The position numbers and the translations under genes were made by a program. Below are positions 23,867 through 31,621 of a DNA stretch of 50,412 nt, one piece after another. The stretch comes from a virus. Numbering within the stretch: the first letter of the stretch is position 1; the number at the start of each line of letters is the position of its first letter. The stretch lies in IMG/VR virus record IMGVR_UViG_3300032215_000321, positions 1 to 50,412 of that record; one strand, 5' to 3'. The notes beneath the pieces are model-generated. The model saw nothing but the letters and a program-made list of their open reading frames with translations, did not search any database and was not told where the DNA came from.

Positions 23867-24465
23867 TTTTTGTAAAAGATAATGTCTGCTTTGCTATCCA
23901 TATATGGAACAGAGTTTACTAACGTGAATTTCTTGTTCAATTCATCAAAAATATCAAATCCATCATCATTCCAAACAATATAACGATTGCTATCTACATC
24001 GCTAGGAACATAACGTTTATCTTCATTAACTAACACAAGATAACCACCTACTTTTAGATTGCTATAAATTAATTCAATCTCTGCTTTGGGGTCTTGTACG
24101 TGTTGCAATACAAATGTACTGATTGCCACATCAATCGTATCGGGCATGTTGTATGAATTCATAGTTTTGAATTTCTTTGGTTTGCTAATGTATATGTTAG
24201 CAAATGTCAACATAGTTTTGCTTATGTCTACCCCAATGATGTTACAATCAAAAGTGTCAATGAGTTTCTTACTAACACGACCCATACCACAACCAAAGTC
24301 TAGTACAGTACTATCCATTGTGATTATGTTTTGTTTTTGTATTTCATCAACCAAGAAGTTAGTTTCATTCTCAAATTTCTTAGGATTATCTGGATCACTA
24401 GTTAATACTACATGCTTTGCATGTTCAAACGTAGTTACGTCAAAGACTTCTTTAATATAAGGCAT
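23863..24465 (-). CDS. SAM-dependent methyltransferase
   Basis: 200 aa. Motif I VLDFGCGMGRVSKKL, motif II IIGVDISK, and later VLQHVQD and LKVGGYLVLVNED (post-motif region), a standard class I small-molecule-type methyltransferase. Begins 15 bp after the initiator tRNA 3' end, so both may share a transcript. Confidence 0.88.
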   Translation of the reverse strand: MPYIKEVFDVTTFEHAKHVVLTSDPDNPKKFENETNFLVDEIQKQNIITMDSTVLDFGCGMGRVSKKLIDTFDCNIIGVDISKTMLTFANIYISKPKKFKTMNSYNMPDTIDVAISTFVLQHVQDPKAEIELIYSNLKVGGYLVLVNEDKRYVPSDVDSNRYIVWNDDGFDIFDELNKKFTLVNSVPYMDSKADIIFYKK

Positions 24466-24479
24466 GTTTTTCAGTTAAT

Positions 24480-24554
24480 TGGTTGCGGGGGAAGGAATCG
24501 AACCTCCGTCCTTCGGGTTATGAGCCCGGTAGTCTACCGCTGACGTACCCCGCT
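24480..24554 (-). tRNA. tRNA-Met (CAT), probable initiator
   Basis: 75 nt with CCA. Anticodon loop CTCATAA flanked by GGG/CCC pairs, and an A1:A72 mismatch at the end of the acceptor stem; both are hallmarks of initiator tRNA. Variable loop AAGG as in E. coli tRNA-fMet. Confidence 0.85.
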
Positions 24555-24561
24555 ATATATT

Positions 24562-24570
24562 TATAAATAC
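24562..24570 (+). promoter_or_regulatory. late promoter motif TATAAATAC
   Basis: Matches the T4 late-promoter core TATAAATA; lies 21 nt before the ATG at 24592. Confidence 0.65.
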
Positions 24571-24591
24571 ATGATATCACATAAAAATAAT

Positions 24592-24801
24592 ATGATACCA
24601 TTTGAACACCGACAAACAGTAGAAATTTTCTACGAAATATTCAGTAAAGATCCGTACGATCCTAAATTGTCTGGAGTATTACCTACCAGTAAATTTGTTC
24701 TTGATCCAACATTTCAATCGGTGAAACGTGAATTTATTGAAGAATTCACTGTAGAAGACAAGCCCTTTATCTTAGCAGGGCCTGAATTCAATAACTTGTG
24801 A
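24592..24801 (+). CDS. hypothetical protein, 69 aa
   Basis: Start MIPFEHRQ chosen downstream of the late promoter; an ATG at 24571 would precede the transcript. Acidic, no motif recognised. Plus-strand gene inserted between two minus-strand tRNAs. Confidence 0.6.
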   Translation: MIPFEHRQTVEIFYEIFSKDPYDPKLSGVLPTSKFVLDPTFQSVKREFIEEFTVEDKPFILAGPEFNNL

Positions 24802-24802
24802 T

Positions 24803-24876
24803 TGGCGACCCACCAGGGACTCGAACCCCGACCAACGGTTTTGGAGACCGCTATGCTGCCATTACACCAGCGAGCC
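24803..24876 (-). tRNA. tRNA-Trp (CCA)
   Basis: 74 nt with CCA; anticodon loop CTCCAAA, anticodon stem GCGGT/ACCGT. The omega gene stop is the adjacent base. Confidence 0.9.
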
Positions 24877-25065
24877 TTATTTGATGCGTTTTAAATATTC
24901 TTTACCGATAAGACCTTGCTCAAATTCGTTTACTGCTGTTACACATTCACGATTCTTTGTAGCAATCTTAGGTCTATGACCTCTTTTTAATTCACGTACT
25001 CTAGCACTAGCGGCTAGAATTAAATCAAAACGATTTGTGATTGGGTCAATTTTTTTATCAGTCAT
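24877..25065 (-). CDS. RNA polymerase omega subunit-like protein
   Basis: 62 aa from MTDKKIDP (AGGA site); the longer frame runs through tRNA-Val and is rejected. The core DPITNRFDLILAASARVREL followed by a Lys/Arg-rich segment and TAVNEFEQGLI matches RpoZ (NRFxLVxxAAxRAR...). Omega binds beta prime and helps assemble RNA polymerase. A phage version could alter the host enzyme. Short C-terminus compared with E. coli omega (91 aa). Fits exactly between tRNA-Trp and tRNA-Val. Confidence 0.8.
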   Translation of the reverse strand: MTDKKIDPITNRFDLILAASARVRELKRGHRPKIATKNRECVTAVNEFEQGLIGKEYLKRIK

Positions 25066-25079
25066 TTTTTTCCTATGTT

Positions 25080-25154
25080 TGGTGCATCGTGAGAGGGTCG
25101 AACTCCCGGCCTCTTCCGTGTAAAGGAAGCACTCTACCACTGAGTTAACGATGC
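25080..25154 (-). tRNA. tRNA-Val (TAC)
   Basis: 75 nt with CCA; anticodon loop TTTACAC in a CTTCC/GGAAG stem. Confidence 0.92.
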
Positions 25155-25331
25155 TTAATCTACTTTTTCAATGTGAATTGCAAAACGTTCGTCTACATTA
25201 AAATCTTTAAGTAGACCATTGTCCTTATCACGTTGAACCATGTCAGTAATCTCTTTAGGGTTGTATTTTGTTTTTTCCCCTAAATCAACTGACTTGTAAA
25301 ATTTGTCATTAATATGTATGTTGAATTTCAT
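25155..25331 (-). CDS. small protein, 58 aa
   Basis: MKFNIHINDKFYKSVDLGEK start, stop abutting tRNA-Val. Predicted alpha/beta with a charged middle helix. Pattern resembles short phage proteins of unknown function. Confidence 0.65.
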   Translation of the reverse strand: MKFNIHINDKFYKSVDLGEKTKYNPKEITDMVQRDKDNGLLKDFNVDERFAIHIEKVD

Positions 25332-25348
25332 ATAATTATTTAGTTAAA

Positions 25349-25434
25349 TGGTGCGAGTGCCCGGAATCGAACCGGGACGCCCAATGGGCGACAGATTTTA
25401 AGTCTGTTACGTCTACCTATTCCGTCACACTCGC
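25349..25434 (-). tRNA. tRNA-Leu (TAA)
   Basis: 86 nt with CCA; anticodon loop CTTAAAA, long variable arm CGCCCATTGGGCG (class II). Confidence 0.92.
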
Positions 25435-25435
25435 A

Positions 25436-25600
25436 TTATCTCACAAAAGCCTGAAAGTAGTATGTTGTTGGATCGGGTGTATACCAACTACGTATCACGC
25501 TGACACCACCTTGTGGTTGCCAACCCAAAATTAACAACATTTCTACCTGTTTATGAAATTCTTCATGTGTAGCATTGATTACCTTGTACTCTGTTATCAT
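25436..25600 (-). CDS. DUF1737-like small protein
   Basis: 54 aa. MITEYKVINATHEEFHKQVE then LGWQPQGGVSV is the Y-x-V...GW-x-x-x-GG pattern of the DUF1737 family. Function unknown. A TATAAT box lies directly before the ATG, so the start may be read from a leaderless transcript. Confidence 0.7.
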   Translation of the reverse strand: MITEYKVINATHEEFHKQVEMLLILGWQPQGGVSVIRSWYTPDPTTYYFQAFVR

Positions 25601-25787
25601 ATTATAGCATACTCCCAACGCTTGTCACACGCTGTAACCTTGTAGTATACCTGGACGTAATACAACTAGTATTTGTATTACGGTATAGCACTTCTCTCAT
25701 AATATTAAATAGTTTCAACTGGGCAGGCTGTGTCCCTTCATATATGACAAAAGTACGCTATAATATAACGCCCTTACGGGCAAAACT
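25601..25787. other. intergenic region with hairpins
   Basis: Holds a perfect 10-bp hairpin CGTAATACAA/TTGTATTACG (25656-25682) and a GCCC/GGGC hairpin with GTAA loop (25770-25781). No open frame supported. Confidence 0.6.
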
Positions 25788-25800
25788 TGTTAAAGAACAG
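25788..25800 (-). promoter_or_regulatory. boxA-like antitermination motif
   Basis: CTGTTCTTTAACA on the minus strand matches the bacterial rRNA boxA core TGCTCTTTAACA in 11 of 12 positions. It sits at the expected 5' end of the transcript from 25802-25830, followed by a GNRA-type hairpin. Confidence 0.5.
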
Positions 25801-25801
25801 T

Positions 25802-25830
25802 AGTGTAACATAGATATATTACACTGTCAA
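25802..25830 (-). promoter_or_regulatory. promoter within the tRNA array
   Basis: TTGACA (25825-25830), 17-bp spacer, TACACT (25802-25807), 7 bp from tRNA-Gly. Confidence 0.75.
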
Positions 25831-25836
25831 ACATTT

Positions 25837-25910
25837 TGGAGCGGGGTAAGAGAATCGAACTCTCAGCATTAGCTTGGAAGGCTAAGGTATTACCACTATA
25901 CGAACCCCGC
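25837..25910 (-). tRNA. tRNA-Gly (TCC)
   Basis: 74 nt with CCA; anticodon loop CTTCCAA in TTAGC/GCTAA. Confidence 0.93.
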
Positions 25911-25919
25911 ATAAATTCT

Positions 25920-25996
25920 TGGTACGCCGAGTAGGGCTCGAACCTACGACCAATGGATTATGAGTCCACTGCTCTGACCAACTGAGCTATCAGCGC
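25920..25996 (-). tRNA. tRNA with CAT anticodon (Met or lysidine Ile)
   Basis: 77 nt with CCA; loop CTCATAA in GTGGA/TCCAT, variable loop TGGTC. The arm resembles E. coli ileX, so Ile2 is possible; sequence alone does not settle it. Confidence 0.88.
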
Positions 25997-26007
25997 AACA
26001 TGTACAT

Positions 26008-26036
26008 ATTATATAGCATTTACTATATATTGTCAA
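26008..26036 (-). promoter_or_regulatory. promoter within the tRNA array
   Basis: TTGACA (26031-26036), 17-bp spacer, TATAAT (26008-26013), directly after tRNA at 26043. Confidence 0.88.
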
Positions 26037-26042
26037 ACTGTT

Positions 26043-26135
26043 TGGTACCCCTGGCGAGAGTCGAACTCACATGAACCAATTATCTGTTGCTTACGGGATA
26101 TAAATCCGCCGTTTTAACCATTAAACTACAGGGGC
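26043..26135 (-). tRNA. tRNA-Ile-like (TAT), enlarged variable region
   Basis: 93 nt with CCA. D arm GTTT/AAAC, anticodon loop TTTATAT (TAT) with a 31:39 mismatch, normal T arm. About 22 nt lie between anticodon and T stems, including AAGCAACAG; class I tRNAs have about 5. Identity uncertain. Confidence 0.7.
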
Positions 26136-26140
26136 ATTAA

Positions 26141-26410
26141 TTATGCTGTGCGTTTAATTATATGAAAGCCAAATTGTGTTTCAACTACGTCACTCAATGC
26201 ACCAACTGGTGTATCAAATGTAGCATCTTCAAAAGGCTTAACCATTTGACCGCGACCAAAGACACCTAAGTCTCCGCCGTTACGACCGCTTGGGCATGAA
26301 CTGTTTTCTTGTGCTACAGTTGCAAAGTCTGCACCTTCAACGATTTGTTGACGCAACTCATGTGCTCTAGCTGAATCAGCTACTAAAATATGGCTTGCTC
26401 TTACACTCAT
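26141..26410 (-). CDS. PpiC-type parvulin peptidyl-prolyl isomerase
   Basis: 89 aa, single parvulin domain without signal, like E. coli PpiC. Landmarks: ASHILV, GADFATVAQENS, CPSGRNGGDLGVFGRGQMV, and FGFHIIK at the end. Catalyses proline cis-trans isomerisation in protein folding. AAGGAA site. It lies between two tRNA genes and in the same array as dnaK, suggesting a folding module. Confidence 0.93.
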   Translation of the reverse strand: MSVRASHILVADSARAHELRQQIVEGADFATVAQENSSCPSGRNGGDLGVFGRGQMVKPFEDATFDTPVGALSDVVETQFGFHIIKRTA

Positions 26411-26430
26411 TTTATCTTCCTTAAGTTAAT

Positions 26431-26504
26431 TGGAGCGGGATAGGAGAATCGAACTCCTGACTAAACCTTGGCAAGGTTTCGTTTGACCATTAAACTAATC
26501 CCGC
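26431..26504 (-). tRNA. tRNA-Gly (GCC)
   Basis: 74 nt with CCA; anticodon loop TTGCCAA in AAACC/GGTTT. Confidence 0.93.
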
Positions 26505-26505
26505 A

Positions 26506-27063
26506 TTATTTTACCGGAAGGATTCCTCCTTCTGCTAATATATCTAACATCTGTTCGTATGTAAACACATGACTCTGCAAACAATAGGCTTCTCTATATG
26601 AACCTGTATCTGACTGAACACTATGTATTTCACTTACACCCAATATATAAACATCACCTTTATTTGCTTTAAATTGACCAACAATTTCTAAATCGTTTGG
26701 CGAAAATAATTTACCAGTTGTTGTTTGCTCTGGGAGTATTTCAATATTTGGTATTACATTATCTTTTATTTTATGAAAATATGTAACTGCATCTCCTGTC
26801 TCCATATAAAAATTTACACTCAGTTTAATATTGTTATCAATATGAGGTGGAATATAAGGTGATGTAATTATCATCAACGTTACCTCAAATAAGTCTCTAT
26901 ATTTTTCAGGAATTTTATTTTTTAATTCACTTTCAATTTTTGGTTCTGCCGCATAGTATGAATTACCATACCAAACACCATCAATTACTTTTCCAAATTG
27001 GTATTTGAGTTCTCTTTCCTCTTGTATAGAAAAACTATGATTAATATTTAATTTTGTAAACAT
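26506..27063 (-). CDS. 2OG-Fe(II) oxygenase-like / aspartyl hydroxylase-like protein
   Basis: 185 aa. PPHIDNNIKLSVNFYMETG gives the H-x-D iron ligands, and GDVYILGVSEIHSVQSDTG gives the distal His, with Arg in SYREAYCLQS, the layout of the double-stranded beta-helix oxygenases. Substrate unknown. A plus-strand gene at 29717 has a similar layout. Begins 11 nt after tRNA-Thr. Confidence 0.7.
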   Translation of the reverse strand: MFTKLNINHSFSIQEERELKYQFGKVIDGVWYGNSYYAAEPKIESELKNKIPEKYRDLFEVTLMIITSPYIPPHIDNNIKLSVNFYMETGDAVTYFHKIKDNVIPNIEILPEQTTTGKLFSPNDLEIVGQFKANKGDVYILGVSEIHSVQSDTGSYREAYCLQSHVFTYEQMLDILAEGGILPVK

Positions 27064-27073
27064 ATTTGTATCT

Positions 27074-27149
27074 TGGTGCCCTCTGTCGGATTCGAACTGA
27101 CCACCTACGGATTACAAAACCGTTGCTCTACCAAATGAGCTAAGAGGGC
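27074..27149 (-). tRNA. tRNA-Thr (TGT)
   Basis: 76 nt with CCA; anticodon loop TTTGTAA, one weak pair at 31:39. Confidence 0.9.
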
Positions 27150-27155
27150 GTATTT

Positions 27156-27341
27156 TTATTCAGTAACTTTTGCTACTTGTTGTGTACTCTTTCTTTTATC
27201 CAATGCACGTTGAATTTTTACTTTATTCTTCGGTCGTGCTGTTTTTAACATTTCTTCTAATTGTTTTACATTCAATGGGCCCAGTCTAGGTTTACCACTG
27301 TGGTGTCTCATTGGATCATTACGTGTATTGTATGCTGACAT
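27156..27341 (-). CDS. small basic protein, 61 aa
   Basis: Basic, helical C-terminus (LKTARPKNKVKIQRALDKRK); AGGAAG site. Unknown function; possibly RNA-binding by charge. Confidence 0.65.
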   Translation of the reverse strand: MSAYNTRNDPMRHHSGKPRLGPLNVKQLEEMLKTARPKNKVKIQRALDKRKSTQQVAKVTE

Positions 27342-27349
27342 TATCTTCC

Positions 27350-27544
27350 TTAAATTGTCAATGCTTTTCTAAACTCTACTAATTCTTCATCGGTGAGAAT
27401 TAATTCAAGTTTGTTTTGTTCTGCTATTGGGTTTTTAGCCCAATCATATAATGTATAGATACGAATATAGTTACTACCTTGAGGTATGTCTAATTTGCGT
27501 GTCTCACACATTAATTTATAACCTGCATTGTCACTAACTATCAT
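27350..27544 (-). CDS. hypothetical small protein, 64 aa
   Basis: MIVSDNAGYKLMCETRKLDI start; beta-rich, ends in a helix (LTDEELVEFRKAL). No known family. Confidence 0.65.
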   Translation of the reverse strand: MIVSDNAGYKLMCETRKLDIPQGSNYIRIYTLYDWAKNPIAEQNKLELILTDEELVEFRKALTI

Positions 27545-27563
27545 ACGTACTCCATAAAATGTT

Positions 27564-27640
27564 TGGCTCCCGTGCGTGGGCTCGAACCACGGACATTTTG
27601 ATTAACAGTCAAACGCTTCTACCAACTGAGCTACACGGGA
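27564..27640 (-). tRNA. tRNA-Asn (GTT)
   Basis: 77 nt with CCA; anticodon loop CTGTTAA in TTTGA/TCAAA. Confidence 0.93.
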
Positions 27641-27660
27641 ATGTGTTAATGTAAGATTGC

Positions 27661-27689
27661 ATTATACACTACTTATGAATATAATGCAA
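27661..27689 (-). promoter_or_regulatory. promoter upstream of tRNA-Asn
   Basis: TTGCAT (27684-27689), 17-bp spacer, TATAAT (27661-27666). Confidence 0.7.
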
Positions 27690-27712
27690 CCTTTATTTTT
27701 TATTTGGAAATA

Positions 27713-29614
27713 TTAAACTGCTTCTGCTGGTTCGACAGGTTTAACATCTACTACGTTGTCATCTGGTTTGGGTTCATTGGCTTGTTTAGCCTTTTCTTCC
27801 TCTTCATGCTTGACTTTTGTAATAGGACCAATTGCTTCATACAATTTAGGAATGCTTTCTTGTATTACTACAGGATCATCACCCTTGATTGCATCTTCTA
27901 CTGCTTTAATAGCATCTGATGCTTTGGTCTTTTCTTCCTCGGACACTTTGTCACTATACTGCTCAAAGTCTTTCTTAAAGCCGAATAGTGTGCCCTCTGC
28001 ACTATTACGTGCGTGAATCAACTCAACCATTTTCTTATCACTTTCAGCATTGAGTTCCGCATCTTTTACCATGCGTTCAACTTCTTCTTCTGATAATCCA
28101 CTGCTTGCTTTGATTGTAATTTTCTTTTCTTTACCAGTCTTTTGATCCTTAGCTTTTACATCTAAGATACCATTAGCGTCAATATCAAATGTCACTTCAA
28201 TTTGCGGCACGCCTCTTGGTGCTGGGTCAATACCTTCTAGTGAGAAGTCACCTAACAACTTATTGCCTGTAACCATTTCACGTTCACCTTGATAAACTTT
28301 GATAGTAACAGCTGGCTGATTGTCATCTGCTGTACTATAAGTTTGACTAAACTTAGTTGGGATTGTTGTGTTCTTTTTAATCATCTTGGTCATAACACCT
28401 CCTAGTGTTTCAATACCAAGACTTAATGGAGTAACGTCTAATAACAATACATCAGTACGTCCACCACCTAAAACATCACCCTGAATTGCGGCACCAGCAG
28501 CCACTGCTTCATCTGGGTTAACATCCTTGCGGGGAGTCTTACCAAACAATTTTTCAACTGCTTCTTGCACCTTAGGCATACGTGTCATGCCACCAACAAG
28601 AATAACCTCGTCAATGTCACTAGCTGTAACGCCTGCATCTTTCATTGCAACTTTACATGGCTCAATACTACGTTGAATCAACTCGTCAACTAAACTTTCT
28701 AACTTTGAACGTGTTAGTTTAACATTCATATGCTTAGGACCACTAGCATCTGCTGTGACGTATGGCAAGTTAACATCTGTTTGTGCTGAACTTGACAACT
28801 CAATCTTAGCCTTTTCTGCGGCTTCTTTTAATCGTTGTAGCGCCAATACATCTTTACTTAAATCAACTCCTGAATCCTTTTTGAATTCATCAATCAAGTA
28901 GTCCATGATGCGTTGGTCAAAGTCTTCACCGCCTAAGAATGTATCACCATTTGTTGACAATACTTCAATTTGTTTGTCGCCATCAACATTAGCAATCTCA
29001 ATGATTGAAACGTCAAATGTACCACCACCTAAGTCATAGACAGCAATTTTTCTATCTGCTTTGTCTACTTTATCAATACCATATGCCAATGCGGCTGCTG
29101 TTGGTTCGTTGATAATACGTAATACTTCTAGACCAGCAATCTTGCCAGCATCTTTGGTTGCTTGACGTTGACTGTCATTGAAGTAAGCCGGAACAGTAAT
29201 AACTGCTTGTGTAACTTCATGACCTAAATAGTCTTCCGCAGTCTTTTTCATCTTGCGTAGTACTTCAGCACTGATTTGTGGGGGTGCTAATTTATCTTCA
29301 TTGACTTGTACCCATGCATCACCATTCTCTGCTTGAATGATTTTATAGGGCATTAAGTCTATATCTTTCTGTACAGCGTGTTCACTGAACTTACGTCCAA
29401 TCAATCGCTTGCTAGCATAGATAGTATTTTTTGGGTTTGTAACTGCTTGACGTTTAGCACTTGCACCTACAAGAATCTCATCATTTGCATAGGCAACGAT
29501 TGAGGGTGTAGTTCTAGCACCTTCGCTATTTTCAATTACTTTGGGGATTCCGTTTTCAATAACGGCTACACATGAGTTTGTGGTACCTAAGTCGATACCG
29601 ATAATCTTTGACAT
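27713..29614 (-). CDS. dnaK: Hsp70 chaperone DnaK, full length
   Basis: 633 aa, like bacterial DnaK (638 in E. coli). Nucleotide-binding domain begins [14 protein letters not shown], contains [13 protein letters not shown] and [11 protein letters not shown]; substrate-binding domain has the [14 protein letters not shown] linker region; C-terminal helical lid ends in an acidic tail ([12 protein letters not shown]) without the classic EEVKD. Start at MSKIIGID with AAAGGAG. Folds client proteins with DnaJ and GrpE, which are not seen in this window and may come from the host. A complete DnaK in a phage is rare. Confidence 0.97.
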   Translation of the reverse strand: MSKIIGIDLGTTNSCVAVIENGIPKVIENSEGARTTPSIVAYANDEILVGASAKRQAVTNPKNTIYASKRLIGRKFSEHAVQKDIDLMPYKIIQAENGDAWVQVNEDKLAPPQISAEVLRKMKKTAEDYLGHEVTQAVITVPAYFNDSQRQATKDAGKIAGLEVLRIINEPTAAALAYGIDKVDKADRKIAVYDLGGGTFDVSIIEIANVDGDKQIEVLSTNGDTFLGGEDFDQRIMDYLIDEFKKDSGVDLSKDVLALQRLKEAAEKAKIELSSSAQTDVNLPYVTADASGPKHMNVKLTRSKLESLVDELIQRSIEPCKVAMKDAGVTASDIDEVILVGGMTRMPKVQEAVEKLFGKTPRKDVNPDEAVAAGAAIQGDVLGGGRTDVLLLDVTPLSLGIETLGGVMTKMIKKNTTIPTKFSQTYSTADDNQPAVTIKVYQGEREMVTGNKLLGDFSLEGIDPAPRGVPQIEVTFDIDANGILDVKAKDQKTGKEKKITIKASSGLSEEEVERMVKDAELNAESDKKMVELIHARNSAEGTLFGFKKDFEQYSDKVSEEEKTKASDAIKAVEDAIKGDDPVVIQESIPKLYEAIGPITKVKHEEEEKAKQANEPKPDDNVVDVKPVEPAEAV

Positions 29615-29650
29615 ATTTTTCTCCTTTATATTATAAGCAAGATTTATACT

Positions 29651-29676
29651 TATCAGGCCCTTTCGGCACACTGATA
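29651..29676 (-). promoter_or_regulatory. dnaK leader hairpin
   Basis: TATCAG/CTGATA stem with inner GCC/GGC and a GAAAG loop, about 37 nt upstream of the dnaK ATG. Not followed by a T-run. Possible regulatory leader. Confidence 0.4.
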
Positions 29677-29704
29677 TATTATTTATGCCAGTAAAAAGTA
29701 GAAT

Positions 29705-29712
29705 TATAAATA
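29705..29712 (+). promoter_or_regulatory. late promoter motif TATAAATA
   Basis: Exact T4 late core, 4 nt before the ATG at 29717, so any transcript would be leaderless or nearly so. Confidence 0.65.
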
Positions 29713-29716
29713 ATGT

Positions 29717-30256
29717 ATGAAATACTATTTTGATATTGATTTGGACATTCCTGTACTCAAACCTGATATCAATTTAGCATCTATCAAAGACTATCACAAT
29801 AAGTTTACAGTTACGGAATATGTCAATCCCGAACTAGTCAAATTTTTTAAACAACGTAATCTAGTGTTGTTGCCCTATATAGAGATATTTTCTTCTGTAC
29901 CTAACTATGTTGCACCAATTCACGTTGACGTAGGTCACGGAGATTTTGCAAAAATGAATTGGGTGTTTGGTGGTAAAAACAGTACAATGAATTGGTATGA
30001 GCCAATTGTATCTGACAAACCTACTGAGACTACATTGGGTAATAGAGATTACATTTATTATGATCCTACGGAAGTAAAGCACATGCATTCACAAACAATA
30101 AGTAGACCTAGCATAGTACAAGTTGGTGTACCGCATAACAGTACAAATTACTCTGAACACAGATATTGTGTTAGTTTGGTATTCTTTAGAATTGCTAAAG
30201 GATTACCTAGATTGTCAATGTCTGAATCTTGCGATATTTTCTCAGACTTAACTTGA
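29717..30256 (+). CDS. 2OG-oxygenase-like cupin protein
   Basis: 179 aa. [20 protein letters not shown] supplies an H-x-D, and [20 protein letters not shown] a distal His and Arg, the layout of Fe(II)/2-oxoglutarate enzymes, similar to the protein at 26506. Substrate unknown. Ends at tRNA-Ser on the other strand. Confidence 0.65.
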   Translation: MKYYFDIDLDIPVLKPDINLASIKDYHNKFTVTEYVNPELVKFFKQRNLVLLPYIEIFSSVPNYVAPIHVDVGHGDFAKMNWVFGGKNSTMNWYEPIVSDKPTETTLGNRDYIYYDPTEVKHMHSQTISRPSIVQVGVPHNSTNYSEHRYCVSLVFFRIAKGLPRLSMSESCDIFSDLT

Positions 30257-30344
30257 TGGCGGAAGTGGTAGGATTCGAACCCACGGTGCCTTTCAACACG
30301 CCGCATTTCAAGTGCGGTACCTTAACCCACTCAGACACACTTCC
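30257..30344 (-). tRNA. tRNA-Ser (TGA)
   Basis: 88 nt with CCA; anticodon loop CTTGAAA in CCGCA/TGCGG, long variable arm (class II). Confidence 0.93.
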
Positions 30345-30349
30345 TTATT

Positions 30350-30426
30350 TGGTCCGCCCTGCAGGATTCGAACCCACGACTCCTTGGTTCGAAGCCAAGT
30401 ACTCTATCCAACTGAGTTAAGGGCGG
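30350..30426 (-). tRNA. tRNA-Arg (TCG)
   Basis: 77 nt with CCA; anticodon loop CTTCGAA in CTTGG/CCAAG. Overlaps the end of the 30417 gene by 10 bp. Confidence 0.92.
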
Positions 30427-31133
30427 CTTTGATTATAAATATCCCAATCAAAAATGTTTCTTAGTAAAACATTTTCTAAATTTATTTCTGTATTATTTTT
30501 TATAGCTGAAATAATACTATCAGCAATTATTCTATGATTAGGTTCCATAAAGTGAAACGTTCTTGCATCCTTAGTAAACTTATGCAAGTCTAAATAATTT
30601 AATAATGAATCCTGTGATATTTCTAACTTCATTAGTTCCCAAAAACAATCATTACCAATTATCAATTCAGGGAAACGTTCTTTGTTGACAATATTGTCAG
30701 CGTCAAAGAATAATGTTTTTAATATAACTGTTTTTAATTTTTTACTTCTTGTTATCTCTTGCACACTATGCAGGAAATTAAGTAGGTTAATCTTGATATT
30801 CTCTGTATTATGCAAGTGTTTATAATACATTTCCATAGCAGTTTTTTCTTCTACAGTATGTTGTTCTGTTTCAAACGACCACAAATGAGATAGTGCAGGT
30901 CTGTCGTGAAAAAAGAACGTTTTGTCAAGTAGGGAAAGTGCAATGATAACTATATCACCTTCTACAAAATTGTTTCTTTGTTGTTCAAACTGATGAAATG
31001 TATATTCTAAACTAGAAGAAATCAATCCAAAACTTTTTTCAGTTGTATTAAATTCTTTTGCTATCAATGATGTATACGCCCAATCAGGAGTATTAAACAT
31101 TTTTATAAAACTGTCACCGAATGTATATAACAT
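30417..31133 (-). CDS. SGNH/GDSL hydrolase-like protein
   Basis: 238 aa. N-terminal YTFGDSF resembles block I of SGNH hydrolases and C-terminal MEPNHRIIADSI their H-containing block V. The central region is unrecognised and less conserved. Could be a lipase/esterase-like enzyme or a catalytically dead relative. A TAAATAA motif directly precedes the ATG. Confidence 0.62.
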   Translation of the reverse strand: MLYTFGDSFIKMFNTPDWAYTSLIAKEFNTTEKSFGLISSSLEYTFHQFEQQRNNFVEGDIVIIALSLLDKTFFFHDRPALSHLWSFETEQHTVEEKTAMEMYYKHLHNTENIKINLLNFLHSVQEITRSKKLKTVILKTLFFDADNIVNKERFPELIIGNDCFWELMKLEISQDSLLNYLDLHKFTKDARTFHFMEPNHRIIADSIISAIKNNTEINLENVLLRNIFDWDIYNQSRP

Positions 31134-31135
31134 CG

Positions 31136-31143
31136 TTTATTTA
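31136..31143 (-). promoter_or_regulatory. late-promoter-like TAAATAAA motif
   Basis: TAAATAAA on the minus strand ends 2 nt before the ATG at 31133, inside the short gap to a tRNA. Confidence 0.4.
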
Positions 31144-31147
31144 TTGT

Positions 31148-31222
31148 TGGTGGTAATGGCGGGAATCGAACCTGCAACAAACACCTTATGAGGGTGGTAG
31201 ACTACCGTTGTCCTACATTACC
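31148..31222 (-). tRNA. tRNA with CAT anticodon (elongator Met or Ile2)
   Basis: 75 nt with CCA; loop CTCATAA in CCACC/GGTGT with a 27:43 mismatch. Confidence 0.88.
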
Positions 31223-31230
31223 GTTATAGA

Positions 31231-31370
31231 TTTTCGGGAACTAGTCTGTGTACTGTTGACTAGCGTGTCTCGTATACAAGAGTTTATCGACCTTTATAAT
31301 CTACTGGTGTGTCACACATACCTCTATGTGCTAGATTACAAGGGACTCAATCATAACGTCTATCCCGAAA
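31231..31370 (-). ncRNA. structured element J
   Basis: TTTCGGGA / TCCCGAAA closing stem around 125 nt with TAATCTA/TAGATTA, CACATA/TATGTG and CTAGTC/GACTAG helices. Shares AGACACGCTAG with the direct repeats at 34433 and 34521. Unknown function. Confidence 0.58.
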
Positions 31371-31372
31371 TT

Positions 31373-31447
31373 TGGTAGCCTATGGTGGCTTCGAACCACC
31401 GACCCATGCCTTATCAAGACATTGCTCTACCCCTGAGCTAATAGGCT
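31373..31447 (-). tRNA. tRNA-Ile (GAT)
   Basis: 75 nt with CCA; anticodon loop TTGATAA in ATGTC/GGCAT. Confidence 0.92.
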
Positions 31448-31455
31448 ATATTCTT

Positions 31456-31533
31456 TGGTACCCTGCCCCTGACTCGAACAGGGAGAACTTCTCCTTTTGA
31501 GAGAGATGACTTTACCAATTTGTCCAGCGGGGC
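31456..31533 (-). tRNA. tRNA with CAA anticodon (Leu?), short variable loop
   Basis: 78 nt with CCA; loop CTCAAAA in TCTCT/GGAGA. CAA would be Leu, but leucine tRNAs have a long variable arm, which is missing here; one acceptor pair (5:68) is mismatched. Identity uncertain. Confidence 0.72.
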
Positions 31534-31539
31534 ATTGTA

Positions 31540-31615
31540 TGGTACCAAGAGTTGGACTCGAACCAACCACACCTAGTGCTTCAAACTAGTGCTCTACCTG
31601 ATGAGCTATCTTGGC
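31540..31615 (-). tRNA. tRNA-Phe (GAA)
   Basis: 76 nt with CCA; anticodon loop TTGAAGC in CTAGT/ACTAG. Confidence 0.9.
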
Positions 31616-31621
31616 ATTGTT

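Noticed and set aside
24877-25140. 87-aa version of the omega-like gene
   Set aside because: The extra N-terminus is a translation of tRNA-Val; the internal ATG at 25065 has a ribosome site and begins the conserved region.
27713-29614. Bacterial contamination or chimeric assembly because of dnaK, ppiC and omega
   Set aside because: These genes are interleaved with phage-type tRNAs, promoters and late motifs, with tight spacing on both sides, so insertion of a bacterial contig is unlikely; read-level checks would settle it.
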